Shown: in pieces, positions 25,989 to 35,947 of the stretch
Layout: each line of letters opens with the position of its first letter
Position numbering within the stretch: the stretch's first letter is position 1
Assembly (NCBI RefSeq): GCF_014274465.1
Contig: NZ_CP060394.1
Span: forward strand, 1,302,001 to 1,366,000
From: Alloacidobacterium dinghuense
GTDB lineage: Bacteria; Acidobacteriota; Terriglobia; Terriglobales; Acidobacteriaceae
DNA length: 64,000 bases
Reading direction: 5' to 3'
Made by a program: the position numbers and the translations under genes
Notes under the pieces: model-generated
What the model was told of the DNA's origin: nothing
What the model saw: the letters and a program-made list of their open reading frames with translations, nothing else
The model's database searches: none

Positions 25989-28554
25989 TCAGAAGCCTGC
26001 ATTGGGATGGAGCACCGCGGCGAAAATCGCCTGGCGCGAGCTACGCGCATCGCGGACGAAATTTCTATTCGTAATTCTCTCGGTTGCAATTGGCGTGGCG
26101 GCGCTGACGGGAGTTCGCGGCTTCAGTGAGTCGTTCCAGAAGGCGCTGCTGGACCAGGCGCGGAGCATCATGGCGGGCGATCTTTCAGCGCGGATGTTTC
26201 GGCTTACGACGCAACCAGAAGACGCAAAGCTCGATGCGATGGCTGCCTCGAAAGGGGTGGAACGGACTTCGGTCACCGAGACGGTTTCGATGGCCTCGCT
26301 GCAAGGCGATCCGGTGCCGCTGCTGGTTTCGTTGAAGATTGTAGACCCGGCGAAGTATCCGTTCTACGGGAGATTGAGGTTGAATCCCGCGGGTGATCTG
26401 CGCACGGCACTTACTGATTCGACCGTTGTTGTCGATGACAATCTGTTGGTGCGCCTGCGCGCGAAGATGGGCGACACCCTGAAGATCGGCGGACAGCTCT
26501 TCAAAATAGCGGCCGTGATTGAGAAGGAGCCCGATCGTTTGACCGCGGGTATAGGGCTGGGGCCGCGTGTGATGATGACCCGCGCAGCAGTCGATAGAAC
26601 TGGTCTGCTACAACAGGGAAGCCGGGCAACCGAACGATATCTGTTCAAGCTGGGGCCGCAGAGCGGCAAGGTTGCTGACGTGCGCGGTCAATTGGAGAAG
26701 ATTCTGCCCGACGCGCAGATCACTGATTTTCGCGAGACGAGCCCTGCTCTCTCTGAAGGGATTGACCATGCGACGGGTCTGTTGAGTTTGATTTGCCTGG
26801 TTGCGATGGTGCTGGGAGCGATTGGCGTGGGGATGGCGATGCGCGCACATCTTCAGCAGCGGATTGACATTCTTGCAATTATGAAGTCGGTTGGCGCGAA
26901 GTCTTCTGATATTTTGCGAATCTATTTGCTACAGACGCTGTTGCTTGGAACCGTTGGGGGACTGTTAGGCATCGCCCTGGGATTGGGAGTGGAATGGGCG
27001 TTGCCATTTTTCTTTGGGAAGCTATTGCCGATTCAACCGCCGCTGCGGTTGCCTGTACGCTCGGTATCTGCAGCGTTTGGAACGGGAATCCTGACTACGG
27101 TGCTCTTCTGCTTGCCGCCACTGCTTGATGTTCGCAAGATTCGGCCAAGCATTGTTTTGCGGAAAGCAGTGGATGGCGGCGACGCGGACGGCAAGCTCAA
27201 TTTCTGGAAAAAACTTGTCGAGAACAAGGCGCAGTGGATTTCTGTTGTTGTGATTGTTGTAGCCCTTGCGGGTATTGCAGCCGGGCTTGCGGATTCCATG
27301 CTGGTGGGGAAGTGGTTTGCGGCGGCATTGTGCGGGCTGCTGATCGTGATACTGGGGCTTTCGGCGGTCACGTTACGGTCACTTCGCGCATTCCTGAATA
27401 GGACGCGTCTGCATCTGCACTCGGCGCTGCGGCACGGGCTGGCGAATTTGTATCGGCCCGGGAACCAGTCGGCTGCTGTATTGGCTGCGCTGGGCACGGG
27501 CGTCATGTTGATATTGAGCGTCTTTCTCATGCAGCACGCAATTGTGAATCGGATGAATTCCGATGTGACTTCGAGTGCGGCAAATATCTTTCTGATCGAC
27601 ATTAGCCAGGATGAAGTGAAGGGAGTCAGAGATCTCTTGGCACATCAGCCCGGTGTGGAGAAGAAGTTTGAATCGATTCCGATTGTTTCGGCTCGGATCG
27701 CGTCTATCGATGGCGTTCCTGTCGATCAGTTGAAGGTGAAGAATTATCCGAAGCGGTTGCTGTCATCGGTATCTGTAACGTGGGCGGACTCGGTGCCTGA
27801 AGGTCTGAAGGTAATGCAAGGGAAATGGTGGCAGAGAAGCGACGCGGATGGTCTAGCTGTCGTTGACCACGCCGCGCGCAGGTTGAATCTACATCCAGGC
27901 TCTTCGGTTGATTTCGAATCGGGCGAGAGAACGATCCATACCCGTGTCGCTGCTATTTACAAGCCGGAGGGTGAGCACGTATTTGCGCGTAGCGAGTTTA
28001 TCTTGCCGTCGGGACAACTTCAGGGGTTGCCGAATGTGTGGTATGCGGCAGCGCATGTCCAATCGAAGCAGATCCCGTTTATGGAGCGAGCGCTTTTCGC
28101 CGCATATCCCACGGTCACGGTGATTAATATTGCCGACATTCTGGATACGGTGGAGGGCGTAGTGCACCAGATTACGCTGGTGATTCGTTTTCTGGCCGGT
28201 TTTTCAATTCTTTCAGGGGCGATTATTCTGGCGTCGAGTGTGGCAAGCACGCGCTTCCGCAGGATTCGTGAAGTGGTAGTGCTCAAGACGCTTGGCGCGA
28301 CCCGTAACCGAATTGCCGCGGTCTTTAGCATTGAGTTCGTCGTGCTTGGGCTGTTGGCAGGGTTTGTTGGTGTGATATTCGCCAATCTACTGTCGCGCGT
28401 GTTGTTGCACAGGATGGAAGTCCCATACCATCCGGAGTTGATTATCAGTGGCATTTCCGTGATCGCGACGGCTGCGCTTGCGGTCGTGACGGGCTGGATC
28501 GCCAGTTTTCGCATCCTTGGGCAGAAACCACTTGAAGTGCTGCGGGAAGAGTGA
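25978..28554 (+). CDS. ABC transporter permease, FtsX family (YbbP/LolCE-like)
   Basis: About 858 aa. GTG 25978 overlaps the ATPase gene by 11 bp; ATG 25954 is an alternative start. N-terminal TM (FLFVILSVAIGVAALTGVRG), periplasmic domain, three TM FtsX block (residues about 260-410), a central TM pair (WISVVVIVVALAGIAAG), a second periplasmic domain and C-terminal FtsX block ending GQKPLEVLREE. The double-FtsX layout fits YbbP-type permeases. Probably moves lipid or lipoprotein-like substrates; not determinable here. Confidence 0.9.
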   Translation: MESDQKPALGWSTAAKIAWRELRASRTKFLFVILSVAIGVAALTGVRGFSESFQKALLDQARSIMAGDLSARMFRLTTQPEDAKLDAMAASKGVERTSVTETVSMASLQGDPVPLLVSLKIVDPAKYPFYGRLRLNPAGDLRTALTDSTVVVDDNLLVRLRAKMGDTLKIGGQLFKIAAVIEKEPDRLTAGIGLGPRVMMTRAAVDRTGLLQQGSRATERYLFKLGPQSGKVADVRGQLEKILPDAQITDFRETSPALSEGIDHATGLLSLICLVAMVLGAIGVGMAMRAHLQQRIDILAIMKSVGAKSSDILRIYLLQTLLLGTVGGLLGIALGLGVEWALPFFFGKLLPIQPPLRLPVRSVSAAFGTGILTTVLFCLPPLLDVRKIRPSIVLRKAVDGGDADGKLNFWKKLVENKAQWISVVVIVVALAGIAAGLADSMLVGKWFAAALCGLLIVILGLSAVTLRSLRAFLNRTRLHLHSALRHGLANLYRPGNQSAAVLAALGTGVMLILSVFLMQHAIVNRMNSDVTSSAANIFLIDISQDEVKGVRDLLAHQPGVEKKFESIPIVSARIASIDGVPVDQLKVKNYPKRLLSSVSVTWADSVPEGLKVMQGKWWQRSDADGLAVVDHAARRLNLHPGSSVDFESGERTIHTRVAAIYKPEGEHVFARSEFILPSGQLQGLPNVWYAAAHVQSKQIPFMERALFAAYPTVTVINIADILDTVEGVVHQITLVIRFLAGFSILSGAIILASSVASTRFRRIREVVVLKTLGATRNRIAAVFSIEFVVLGLLAGFVGVIFANLLSRVLLHRMEVPYHPELIISGISVIATAALAVVTGWIASFRILGQKPLEVLREE

Positions 28555-28588
28555 ATTCTTCCGAAGTCCCTCGACGGAAATCAATCAA

Positions 28589-31500
28589 TTATTCGGTGAC
28601 AGTATTCTCGAATTCATTTCGCGACGTGAAGGCGCGGACCAGTAATGGCATGACGAACAGGATCGAGAAGACGGTCGTAAGCATGCCACCAACGACGACA
28701 CGCGCAAGCGGTTGCTGGGCCTGAGCACCGATTCCGTTGGAGACGGCGGCCGGGAGTAATCCCAGGCCGGCGGCCATGCAAGCCATCACCACTGGACGCA
28801 TCTCGTCGAGACAGCCTTTCTCCAGGCCGCGGTCGAATCCTTCCTCACGTTGAGCACGACGGATTCCCGAGAGGAAGACGACTGCGCCTAGCGTTGCAAC
28901 TCCGGTGAGCGAGGTGAAGCCAACGGCCGCGGAGATACTGAATGATGTTCGAGTGAGAAATAGCGCGAGAATGCCTCCGATCGCAGCAAAGGGAAGTGTG
29001 CCGACAACGATGAAGGCGTCCCGCCATGTTCGAAATTGGATATACAAGAGAACGAGAATCATGGCGAGACTTACTGGGATGATGTAGGCGAGGCGGCGCT
29101 GCTCCTTCTGCAAACTGTCGAATTCACCCGCCCAAGTGTAGTTGTAGCCACCAGGCAGGTTTACTTTTTCAGATAGCTGCTGTTTCAGATCTTGAATAGC
29201 GCTGGCGAGATCGCGTCCGCGCACACTGAATTTGATGGGAATATAGCGGCGGCCACCTTCATGGTAGATCATGAAAGCGCCGTTCTTGAGGCCGACGTCA
29301 GCGATTGTGCCCAGCGGCACCTGCGTACCGTCCGGAGTTGGAAGGAGGATCTTGCTAATTGCTTCCGGGGTGTCGCGATATTCCGGTGAATAGCGGAGGG
29401 CGAAATCGAATCGGCGATCACCATCGATAATTTGCGTTACTGGCGCGCCGCCGACGGCAGCCTGCACTACTGCATTTACGTCCTGCGGTTGCAGACCGTA
29501 GCGTGCTGCCTTGCTGCGATCGATGGAAACCATCAAACTGGGCTGGCCGGTGACTTTGAAGACGCCAATATCTGCGATGCCCTGCACTTTGCTCATCGCA
29601 TCCTCGATTTGGTCTGCGATGCGCGTGAGGTCGTCAAAATCATTGCCGAAAAGCTTGAGAGAATTTTCGCCTTTGACACCGGACATGGCCTCTTCCACAT
29701 TGTCCTGAATGTTCTGTGAGAAGTTGAAGTCTATGCCGGGGTATTGTTCAAAGTCCTTTTCGATAGCGGCAATCAATGTATCTTTGTTGCCGTGAAATTG
29801 AGGCCGCCATTCTCCCGCAGGTTTGAGGCCGGCAAGGAATTCAATGTTGTTGAAGGTGCTGATGTCAGTGCCGTCGTCCGGGCGGCCCATCTGTGACACG
29901 ACCTGGGTGATTTCGGGATAGGAGCGAAGCGTAGCGCGGATTTTGTCTGCCATCTTTTCCGATTGCGGGAAAGAGATGTCCTGCTGCATGGTTGCACGAA
30001 TCCAAAGGTTGCCTTCTTCAAGCGCTGGCATGAATTCGCCGCCTACAAAGACGAAGAGCACGACTGCTGCAACAAGACCACCCAGAAAGACGATCCATGT
30101 GATTTTGCGGAATTTGAGAGCGCGTTTCAGTCCCTTGTCATAATGACGGCGAAAGAATCCGCTCAACCATGTGTCCTCCGCCTCATGCTTGATCTGTTTG
30201 GGCACTGCGAAGGAACCGAGGACTGGCGCAAATACGAGCGCAAAGATAAGCGCGCCTGTCAGGGCAAACCCGTAGGTCACGGACATAGGAGCGAAGATCT
30301 TGCCTGGCACGCCCTGCATCGTGAAAAGAGGAATGAAGGCGACGAGGATAATAAGAGTTGCAAAAAGGACTGGTTTCGCAGCGTCGCCCACGCCTTCCAT
30401 AATCAGTTCTGCAACTTCTTCACCCTGAACGCGGCGAGATATTTTGCGGTAGACACTTTCAAGAACCACAATCGAGGCGTCGACGAGGATGCCGAAGTCG
30501 ATGGCTCCGATCGAGATAAGGTTCGCTGAGTGGTTTGTGAGGACCATCATGGCGAAGGAAAAGAGCACCGCGAAAGGAATTGTGATGGCCGCGATGGCGG
30601 TAATTCGCAGGTCGCCCAACATGCTGAGAAGTACCAGCGTGACCAGAATGAGCCCGGTAATGATGACATGGCGAACTGTGCGCGTCGTCGTGTTGATGAG
30701 GGTTGTGCGGTCGTAGATGGTGCTGATCTTCATGCCCGGAGGAAGAAGATTGCCTTCATTCAGCTCTTTGATCTTTGCGCGGAGACCCGCAAGTGCGGGA
30801 AGAGATTTCTCATTCTTTTGCAGGAGGACGATGCCCTCAACGATGTCGGGTTGCTCGTCGCGACCGACTTTCCCGAGGCGCGGCTGATGACCTTCTTTTA
30901 CATCGGCCACATCCTTTAACAGCACGGGCACGCCGTTGCGTTCAGCGACAACGATGTTATCCATATCGGAAATCGAATGAAGAAGGCCGATTCCGCGAAC
31001 ATTGACGCTCTGGCTGCCGAGTGTCAGGTAGTTGCCTCCGGCATTTGCATTGCTGTTCTGGATCGCATTGACGACTTGCGTCATCGTAACGCCGTATGTC
31101 AAAAGCTTGTTGGGATCGACCTCAGCCTGGTACTGGCGCGTCGTTCCTCCAAAAGTGGCGACATCGATGATCCCCGGTACTTGCTTCATCTCACGTACGA
31201 GCAGCCAGTCCTGCGTAGCTTTGAGTTCGTTCAGTGAGTATCCCGGGCCGGTGAGTTGATATCGATAGATCTCGCCGATGGGAGACTCAGGAGAGAGCTG
31301 GGGTTGAAGGTTATTGGGGAGATTGACGGACTGCAGCCGGTTCAGTGCTTCCTGGCGGTCGGTGAAGTAATCACTGTCAAAGGTGAAGTAGAGTTTGACA
31401 TCGCTTAGGCCGAAAATGCTGATCGATCGAATCTGTTCAAGATGCGGAGTCCCGTTCAGCCCTGCTTCTAGAGGAACCGTCACTTGTTGCTCCATCTCTT

Positions 31501-31672
31501 CAGCGGACCATGATGGATTCTGCGTGATGAACTCAACCATAGGCGGCGACGGATCAGGGTATGCTTCAATATCCAGTTGCAGGAAGGCGATCACGCCCCC
31601 GGCAAGGGATGCCAGGAAAATAATCAGAACAATATTGCGGTACCGCAGGAGCATGCGAATAAAAGCCTGCAT
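28589..31672 (-). CDS. Heavy-metal efflux RND transporter (CzcA/CusA-like)
   Basis: 1027 aa inner-membrane RND pump. Two halves each with six TMs and a large periplasmic loop. N-terminal YPDPSPPMVEFITQNPSWSAEEMEQQVT and GLSDVKLYFTFDSDYFTDRQEALNRL are HME-RND motifs; TM4 has AIDFGILVDASIVVLE, with the Asp of the proton pathway. Exports metal cations from periplasm to exterior with the adaptor and TolC-type channel encoded immediately upstream (2-bp gap). Metal specificity not determinable here. Confidence 0.93.
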   Translation of the reverse strand: MQAFIRMLLRYRNIVLIIFLASLAGGVIAFLQLDIEAYPDPSPPMVEFITQNPSWSAEEMEQQVTVPLEAGLNGTPHLEQIRSISIFGLSDVKLYFTFDSDYFTDRQEALNRLQSVNLPNNLQPQLSPESPIGEIYRYQLTGPGYSLNELKATQDWLLVREMKQVPGIIDVATFGGTTRQYQAEVDPNKLLTYGVTMTQVVNAIQNSNANAGGNYLTLGSQSVNVRGIGLLHSISDMDNIVVAERNGVPVLLKDVADVKEGHQPRLGKVGRDEQPDIVEGIVLLQKNEKSLPALAGLRAKIKELNEGNLLPPGMKISTIYDRTTLINTTTRTVRHVIITGLILVTLVLLSMLGDLRITAIAAITIPFAVLFSFAMMVLTNHSANLISIGAIDFGILVDASIVVLESVYRKISRRVQGEEVAELIMEGVGDAAKPVLFATLIILVAFIPLFTMQGVPGKIFAPMSVTYGFALTGALIFALVFAPVLGSFAVPKQIKHEAEDTWLSGFFRRHYDKGLKRALKFRKITWIVFLGGLVAAVVLFVFVGGEFMPALEEGNLWIRATMQQDISFPQSEKMADKIRATLRSYPEITQVVSQMGRPDDGTDISTFNNIEFLAGLKPAGEWRPQFHGNKDTLIAAIEKDFEQYPGIDFNFSQNIQDNVEEAMSGVKGENSLKLFGNDFDDLTRIADQIEDAMSKVQGIADIGVFKVTGQPSLMVSIDRSKAARYGLQPQDVNAVVQAAVGGAPVTQIIDGDRRFDFALRYSPEYRDTPEAISKILLPTPDGTQVPLGTIADVGLKNGAFMIYHEGGRRYIPIKFSVRGRDLASAIQDLKQQLSEKVNLPGGYNYTWAGEFDSLQKEQRRLAYIIPVSLAMILVLLYIQFRTWRDAFIVVGTLPFAAIGGILALFLTRTSFSISAAVGFTSLTGVATLGAVVFLSGIRRAQREEGFDRGLEKGCLDEMRPVVMACMAAGLGLLPAAVSNGIGAQAQQPLARVVVGGMLTTVFSILFVMPLLVRAFTSRNEFENTVTE

Positions 31673-31674
31673 CG

Positions 31675-32754
31675 CTATGCTCCTGCCTGACGCAGCAACT
31701 CAGCGCCTGTGCTTACAACTTGCTCGCCATCTTCAAGGCCGTGGGTAATTTCCACTGTTTGTGCGTGCGTCTCGCCCAGTTCTACGTCGCGCCGCGCGTA
31801 TTTGTGATCAGGGGTGGCGACGAACACGTAATTCTTGACTCCGTCGCGAATGACGGCTGTTGATGGAACCACGATGGCTTCACGCTTTAGGTTTGCAACC
31901 GAGATGGTTGCATACATTTGCGGCTTGAACCTATGTCCAGGATTCGCAAGCACTACGCGCACTTTGAGCGTGAGCGTGGTGGGGTCAACTGAGTCGGAAA
32001 TGTTATCGATGACGCCAGTGTGCACCTCATTCGGATAGCCGCTGATGCGAACTTCCACCGGCTGGCCGCGACGCACTGCGCCGACGTTATTTGGATAAAG
32101 GTCCCCGAGAACCCATATCGAATCGATGTTGGCAATGGTGGCGATGGCATTTGCGTTGTCGAGCGAGCGTTGCAACTCGCCCGGTGCTGTGCCCACTTCT
32201 AAAACGATGCCGCTGATCGGGGAACGAATCGGAAGATCGGCAGAAGCATCGTTTTCCGAGAACCCGAGGTTGTGTAGAGTCTGTCGCGTTCGTTCAAGTT
32301 CTGAGTGATCGGCGTCGTCGAGCGCTTTGAGATCGTCATAATCTTTCTGCGCCATGACTTCGTGCTGCAGCAATTCCTTTGCACGCTGCAATTGCAGATC
32401 GGCACGGGCTGCTTCGATTTTTGCCTTCTCGAAGTCTGACCTCGCAGACGCGGCATCATTGCTCTGCAGAGTGCCAATGGCCTGACCTTTGCTGACTTCT
32501 TGTCCAGGGAGCACTTTGAGAGCGAGAACGCGTCCACTGAGCGGCGGGTAAATATGCACTACGTCGGTGGGATTCGGCATAAGCCGCGCGGGGAGATTCA
32601 GCGTATCCGTGACTTGTGCTGTATGAACGGTCACCGTGTCCACCACATCTTTACTCGTGGCGGGTGCGGGAGTTGTGTCTTCACTTGGATGTCGGCAAGC
32701 CGTGAGGGCCATGACGCAGAGAAGAGGAAGCACAGTGAGGTATTTCTTGCTCAT
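31675..32754 (-). CDS. RND efflux periplasmic adaptor lipoprotein (CzcB/CusB-like)
   Basis: 359 aa. Signal peptide with lipobox ALTAC (Cys20). Barrel-sandwich hybrid (GRVLALKVLPGQEVSKGQAIGTLQS), alpha hairpin (residues 105-165), second lipoyl half (SPISGIVLEVGTAPGE) and beta-barrel (GQPVEVRISGYPNEVHTGVI). Start overlaps the tolC-like stop by 4 bp (ATGA), so translationally coupled. Links the RND pump to the outer-membrane channel. Confidence 0.93.
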   Translation of the reverse strand: MSKKYLTVLPLLCVMALTACRHPSEDTTPAPATSKDVVDTVTVHTAQVTDTLNLPARLMPNPTDVVHIYPPLSGRVLALKVLPGQEVSKGQAIGTLQSNDAASARSDFEKAKIEAARADLQLQRAKELLQHEVMAQKDYDDLKALDDADHSELERTRQTLHNLGFSENDASADLPIRSPISGIVLEVGTAPGELQRSLDNANAIATIANIDSIWVLGDLYPNNVGAVRRGQPVEVRISGYPNEVHTGVIDNISDSVDPTTLTLKVRVVLANPGHRFKPQMYATISVANLKREAIVVPSTAVIRDGVKNYVFVATPDHKYARRDVELGETHAQTVEITHGLEDGEQVVSTGAELLRQAGA

Positions 32755-34001
32755 GGGAGAATCTCCGTTGCAGCGGCGAAGCTAAGTTGATGGATGGCGA
32801 GCCAAACCTGAGTATTGGCATTCAGCGCATCAAGATTCGTCTGGCGATAATCCCTGAGGGCATCCAGGTAATCGAGCAGCGTAGCGCCGCCGTGACGGTA
32901 GCTGAATTCCAGGTTGTCGCGCACGCGCGTTGCTTCCTGAAGATAATGCCCGTGATAACGCGTTGCCATCGAGATCGCCGTCTCATAGCCTGCCCACGCC
33001 TGGTCTACGTCATTCACAACCTGATTTCGCGCGGCTGTTTCAGCGAAGCGGCTGGATTGTGCTTCATAGCGTGTACGCTCTTTCTCGCCCTGATTGCGGT
33101 CGAAGATGCGCAGAGGAATGCTGACCTGGAAACCGGCGCTATTAAAGACACCGACGCGCTCATATTCGCCGCCAATCGTTGGGTCAATGGAGCCGTTGGC
33201 ATCTGCGAATTTGACATTGGCGTCTGCAAGGCGAACGGATTGTTCAGCCGCCAGGTAGTCGGGGCGGGATTGAAGAGCCTGCTGCTCAATCTGCGTAAGA
33301 GGAGCAGTGAGTGTGGGTAGTTCAAGCGTACCGGTGATATCGAATGTGTCTGTTGGTTTGTCGATTCCGAGCAGGAGTTGCAGTTGATCGCTCGACTGGG
33401 TGAGGTTCAGCTTGGCGGTGTCGTAATCGGATTCGAACTCAGCGAGTTGCAGATCAATGCGCTCGAAATCAGTAGCGCTGATATCACCAGCATCAAGACG
33501 GGCTTTGCTTAAATCTACGGTTTTGCGATAGCCCTGCAGGTTATCGTCTGCAATTTTGAGCGCAGCTTTGGCTGCGAGCATTTGTGTGAAAGCCTGCTTG
33601 ACTGCAAGAACGGTCTGGCGCTCCGAATCCTTGTATTGACTTTGAGTGACATCGGTAGTGGCATGTGCGATATCGAGCCGCCAGCGGCGCTTCTCACCAC
33701 GCTCAAATAGGCGGTTGACGTTGCCAACGTACGTGTACGGGCTACTGGGGTTGTTGGCTGGCAAGCTCACATTCGCCCCGGAGAGCGTGAAATTAGGGTT
33801 TTGGCGCAAACCCGCGGTAATTTCAGTGGCTCTTGTGGCGATGACATGCTGCTGTCCAGAGAGCAAATTAGGATTTCTGGTGCGTGCCATATCGAGCGCT
33901 TGCTGCAGGGTTATGGGACCCGGTGGCGCCTGCGCCTGCATACTTACGCCTGAAAGAAGCGCTGCAAGCAGAAAAGCGCTTCTGCGGAGGAGTCGTCTCA
34001 T
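32751..34001 (-). CDS. TolC/CzcC-family outer-membrane efflux protein
   Basis: 416 aa. The second ATG (34001) is preferred, as AGGGA sits 5 nt upstream; an ATG two codons earlier has no room for one. Signal peptide ending near MQAQA, then two outer-membrane-efflux repeats with long coiled helices (LTLQQALDMARTRNPNLLSGQQ; ALQSRPDYLAAEQSVRLADANV). First structural gene of the CBA efflux operon. Confidence 0.92.
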   Translation of the reverse strand: MRRLLRRSAFLLAALLSGVSMQAQAPPGPITLQQALDMARTRNPNLLSGQQHVIATRATEITAGLRQNPNFTLSGANVSLPANNPSSPYTYVGNVNRLFERGEKRRWRLDIAHATTDVTQSQYKDSERQTVLAVKQAFTQMLAAKAALKIADDNLQGYRKTVDLSKARLDAGDISATDFERIDLQLAEFESDYDTAKLNLTQSSDQLQLLLGIDKPTDTFDITGTLELPTLTAPLTQIEQQALQSRPDYLAAEQSVRLADANVKFADANGSIDPTIGGEYERVGVFNSAGFQVSIPLRIFDRNQGEKERTRYEAQSSRFAETAARNQVVNDVDQAWAGYETAISMATRYHGHYLQEATRVRDNLEFSYRHGGATLLDYLDALRDYRQTNLDALNANTQVWLAIHQLSFAAATEILP

Positions 34002-34071
34002 ACACACATCCCTGGGACCTCTGAATAAGTCCTAGTCAATACAAATGAAAATTGAGTTACAGTCGAGATGC

Positions 34072-34482
34072 CTAAGCTGCGAGCGTGGGTGGTGGGCGTT
34101 TTGCCATCTGGCGGATCGATCGGTACTGCGGCCCCTCGCTGCCGCTAAAAAGTTCGACACGCGCAAAGACTTGCAAGTTAAGGAGATGACTGTTCGGGAA
34201 CAGTCTGGCATCTAAAAGAGCCACGAGATCTCGGGCATGATCCAAATTTGGGAGCAGATCTGCTCTCCTGGTTACATGCTCTATTTCCGCTGCAGATATG
34301 GCCTGCATATCGTCCGTCATAGAAATAACGGGCAGCAAAATGATGATGAGCATCGCCAGGGCCAGCAATTGCACTTTCACGTCCGGCTGTTTTGAATGCA
34401 CGGAAACGCGCAGCCTTTTGATCCAAAGGAGACTTAGCGTCACGGAAAGCATTGCCCATGCGAAATTGAGGAAAAGTTCCAC
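34072..34482 (-). CDS. Small two-TM membrane protein leading the efflux operon
   Basis: 136 aa from GTG 34482 (start VELFLNFAWAMLSVTLSLLWIKRL). The frame extends upstream but would run through the tRNA-Gln antisense, so the late start is preferred. A second TM (LALAMLIIILLPVISMTDD) is followed by a soluble tail. Acidobacterial genomes often carry such a short protein with an ELxLN-TM...P-S-DD pattern beside RND or copper genes; function unknown. 70 bp upstream of the tolC-like gene on the same strand. Confidence 0.65.
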   Translation of the reverse strand: MELFLNFAWAMLSVTLSLLWIKRLRVSVHSKQPDVKVQLLALAMLIIILLPVISMTDDMQAISAAEIEHVTRRADLLPNLDHARDLVALLDARLFPNSHLLNLQVFARVELFSGSEGPQYRSIRQMAKRPPPTLAA

Positions 34483-34626
34483 TCTGACAATGCGATTGTA
34501 CTTGATCGAAACAGAAGTTACGTGATGGCTATGATATACAAGCGCAGTGAGTTGACCGATGCGGCCACAAGCTTTTACTATGAGTAATGTAACAACCATC
34601 ACGCAGCGACTCGCCGCGGCAAGCAT

Positions 34627-34700
34627 TGCCCCCTCGTTCAATGGTAGGACAGCTGACTCTGGATCAGCATATCGGGGTTCGAATCCCTGGGGGGCAGCCA
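34627..34700 (+). tRNA. tRNA-Gln (anticodon CTG)
   Basis: Acceptor TGCCCCC/GGGGGCA, anticodon stem GCTGA/TCAGC with loop CTCTGGA (anticodon CTG), T-loop TTCGAAT, discriminator G and encoded CCA at 34698-34700. Confidence 0.95.
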
Positions 34701-34929
34701 AAAGTCCAATCTAAAAAAGTCTCACAATATCTACAAAGCCATATAAACACTGCATAAGAGCCGTTTATCAGTCCCTTACTGTCTTGCCGTATCCATAAAT
34801 CTCGGTCCTCTTGCTGGTCACGATGAACTGGGCAATCATTCGCTGAGAGAGAGAATCGTTGAAATCGAGCGTGTCAGCAGTGCCCGTACTGTGGCGGTAT
34901 TTCGACACGCAGGACATCTCGGAGGGACA
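34701..34929. other. Gap between tRNA-Gln and IS481 element
   Basis: A minus-strand 49-codon frame (34917 to 34768) has no Shine-Dalgarno and no recognised family. Otherwise no feature. Confidence 0.35.
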
Positions 34930-34933
34930 CTAG

Positions 34934-35943
34934 GTGTTTAGTCTCGGCATTTGATGGTGCATTCTTATCCAGGGAGTGGAAGGAGGCACTATGGGCCAGG
35001 TTCTACACCGAGGCGCCACCACGACAGAGGCGGTCCGTCGAGCGATACAGCATAGTCAAGAGAGCCTGAGAACATTGGCGCGTCGTCATGGGATCAACCC
35101 CAAGACCGTTGCGAAGTGGAGGAAGCGCTGCTCGGTGTCTGATCTTCGTACCGGGCCCAAGCATCCCCGCTCCACGGTTCTGACGGTGCAGGAAGAAGCT
35201 GTCGTTGTTGCCTTCCGCAGGCATACTCTGCTACCACTCGATGATTGTCTCTATGCCTTGCAGGCGACGATTCCTCATCTGACCCGTTCCTCCCTGCATC
35301 GTTGTCTGGAACGGCATGGCATCAGCCGGCTGCCGGAAGTGGAAGGCAGCAAGCCGGGAAGGAAGAAGTTCCAACGCTATCCGATCGGCTACTTCCACAT
35401 CGATCTGGCGGAAGTGCGTACTGCGGAGGGCAAGCTCTATCTCTTAGTGGCCATCGACCGCACCTCGAAGTTTGCTTTCGTGGAGTTGGTCGAACGAGCT
35501 GACATGCAGGCTGCGGCGAAATTCCTCGAAGCTCTGGTCGCGGCTGTTCCTTATCTCATCCACACCGACAACGGCATCCAGTTCGCCGATCTGCCGAAGA
35601 ATCGCAAGGGGCCAACGGCCCGCTTTCGCGGCCATCCTTTTGACCGGCTCTGTCTTCGGCATGGCATCGACCACCGGCTGACCAAACCGAACCATCCCTG
35701 GACTAACGGCCAGGTCGAGCGTATGAACCGCACCATCAAAGAAGCCACGGTTCAGCGCTACCACTACGACAGCCATCACCAGCTGCGCATTCACCTCAGC
35801 GACTTCGTCGCTGCCTACAACTTCGCCAAACGCCTCAAGACTCTCGGCGGCCTCACCGCCTACGAATTCATCTGCAAATGCTGGCAGAATGAACCGGATC
35901 GATTTACTCTCGATCCCATCCATCAATTGCCGGGACTAAACAC
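34934..35943 (+). mobile_element. IS481-family insertion sequence, apparently intact
   Basis: About 1010 bp. Terminal inverted repeats GTGTTTAGTCTCGGCA (left) and the complement of TGCCGGGACTAAACAC (right), flanked by CTAG at 34930-34933 and 35944-35947. CTAG is the preferred core target of IS481 elements. One full-length transposase gene fills the element. Confidence 0.9.
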
Positions 35944-35947
35944 CTAG
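34991..35947 (+). CDS. IS481-family transposase
   Basis: 318 aa from ATG 34991 (MGQVLHRG); an earlier in-frame start at 34976 is possible. N-terminal HTH (LARRHGINPKTVAKWRKR), then rve integrase core with DDE residues: HIDLAEV (D), HTDNG (D) and WTNGQVERMNRTIKEA (E). The last codons ACC TAG use the C and the TAG of the flanking CTAG, so the stop codon comes from the target duplication. Confidence 0.93.
   Translation: MGQVLHRGATTTEAVRRAIQHSQESLRTLARRHGINPKTVAKWRKRCSVSDLRTGPKHPRSTVLTVQEEAVVVAFRRHTLLPLDDCLYALQATIPHLTRSSLHRCLERHGISRLPEVEGSKPGRKKFQRYPIGYFHIDLAEVRTAEGKLYLLVAIDRTSKFAFVELVERADMQAAAKFLEALVAAVPYLIHTDNGIQFADLPKNRKGPTARFRGHPFDRLCLRHGIDHRLTKPNHPWTNGQVERMNRTIKEATVQRYHYDSHHQLRIHLSDFVAAYNFAKRLKTLGGLTAYEFICKCWQNEPDRFTLDPIHQLPGLNT

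Noticed and set aside
34483-34701. N-terminal extension of the small membrane protein through tRNA-Gln
   Set aside because: Its first residues are tRNA antisense; the GTG at 34482 gives the family-like N-terminus.
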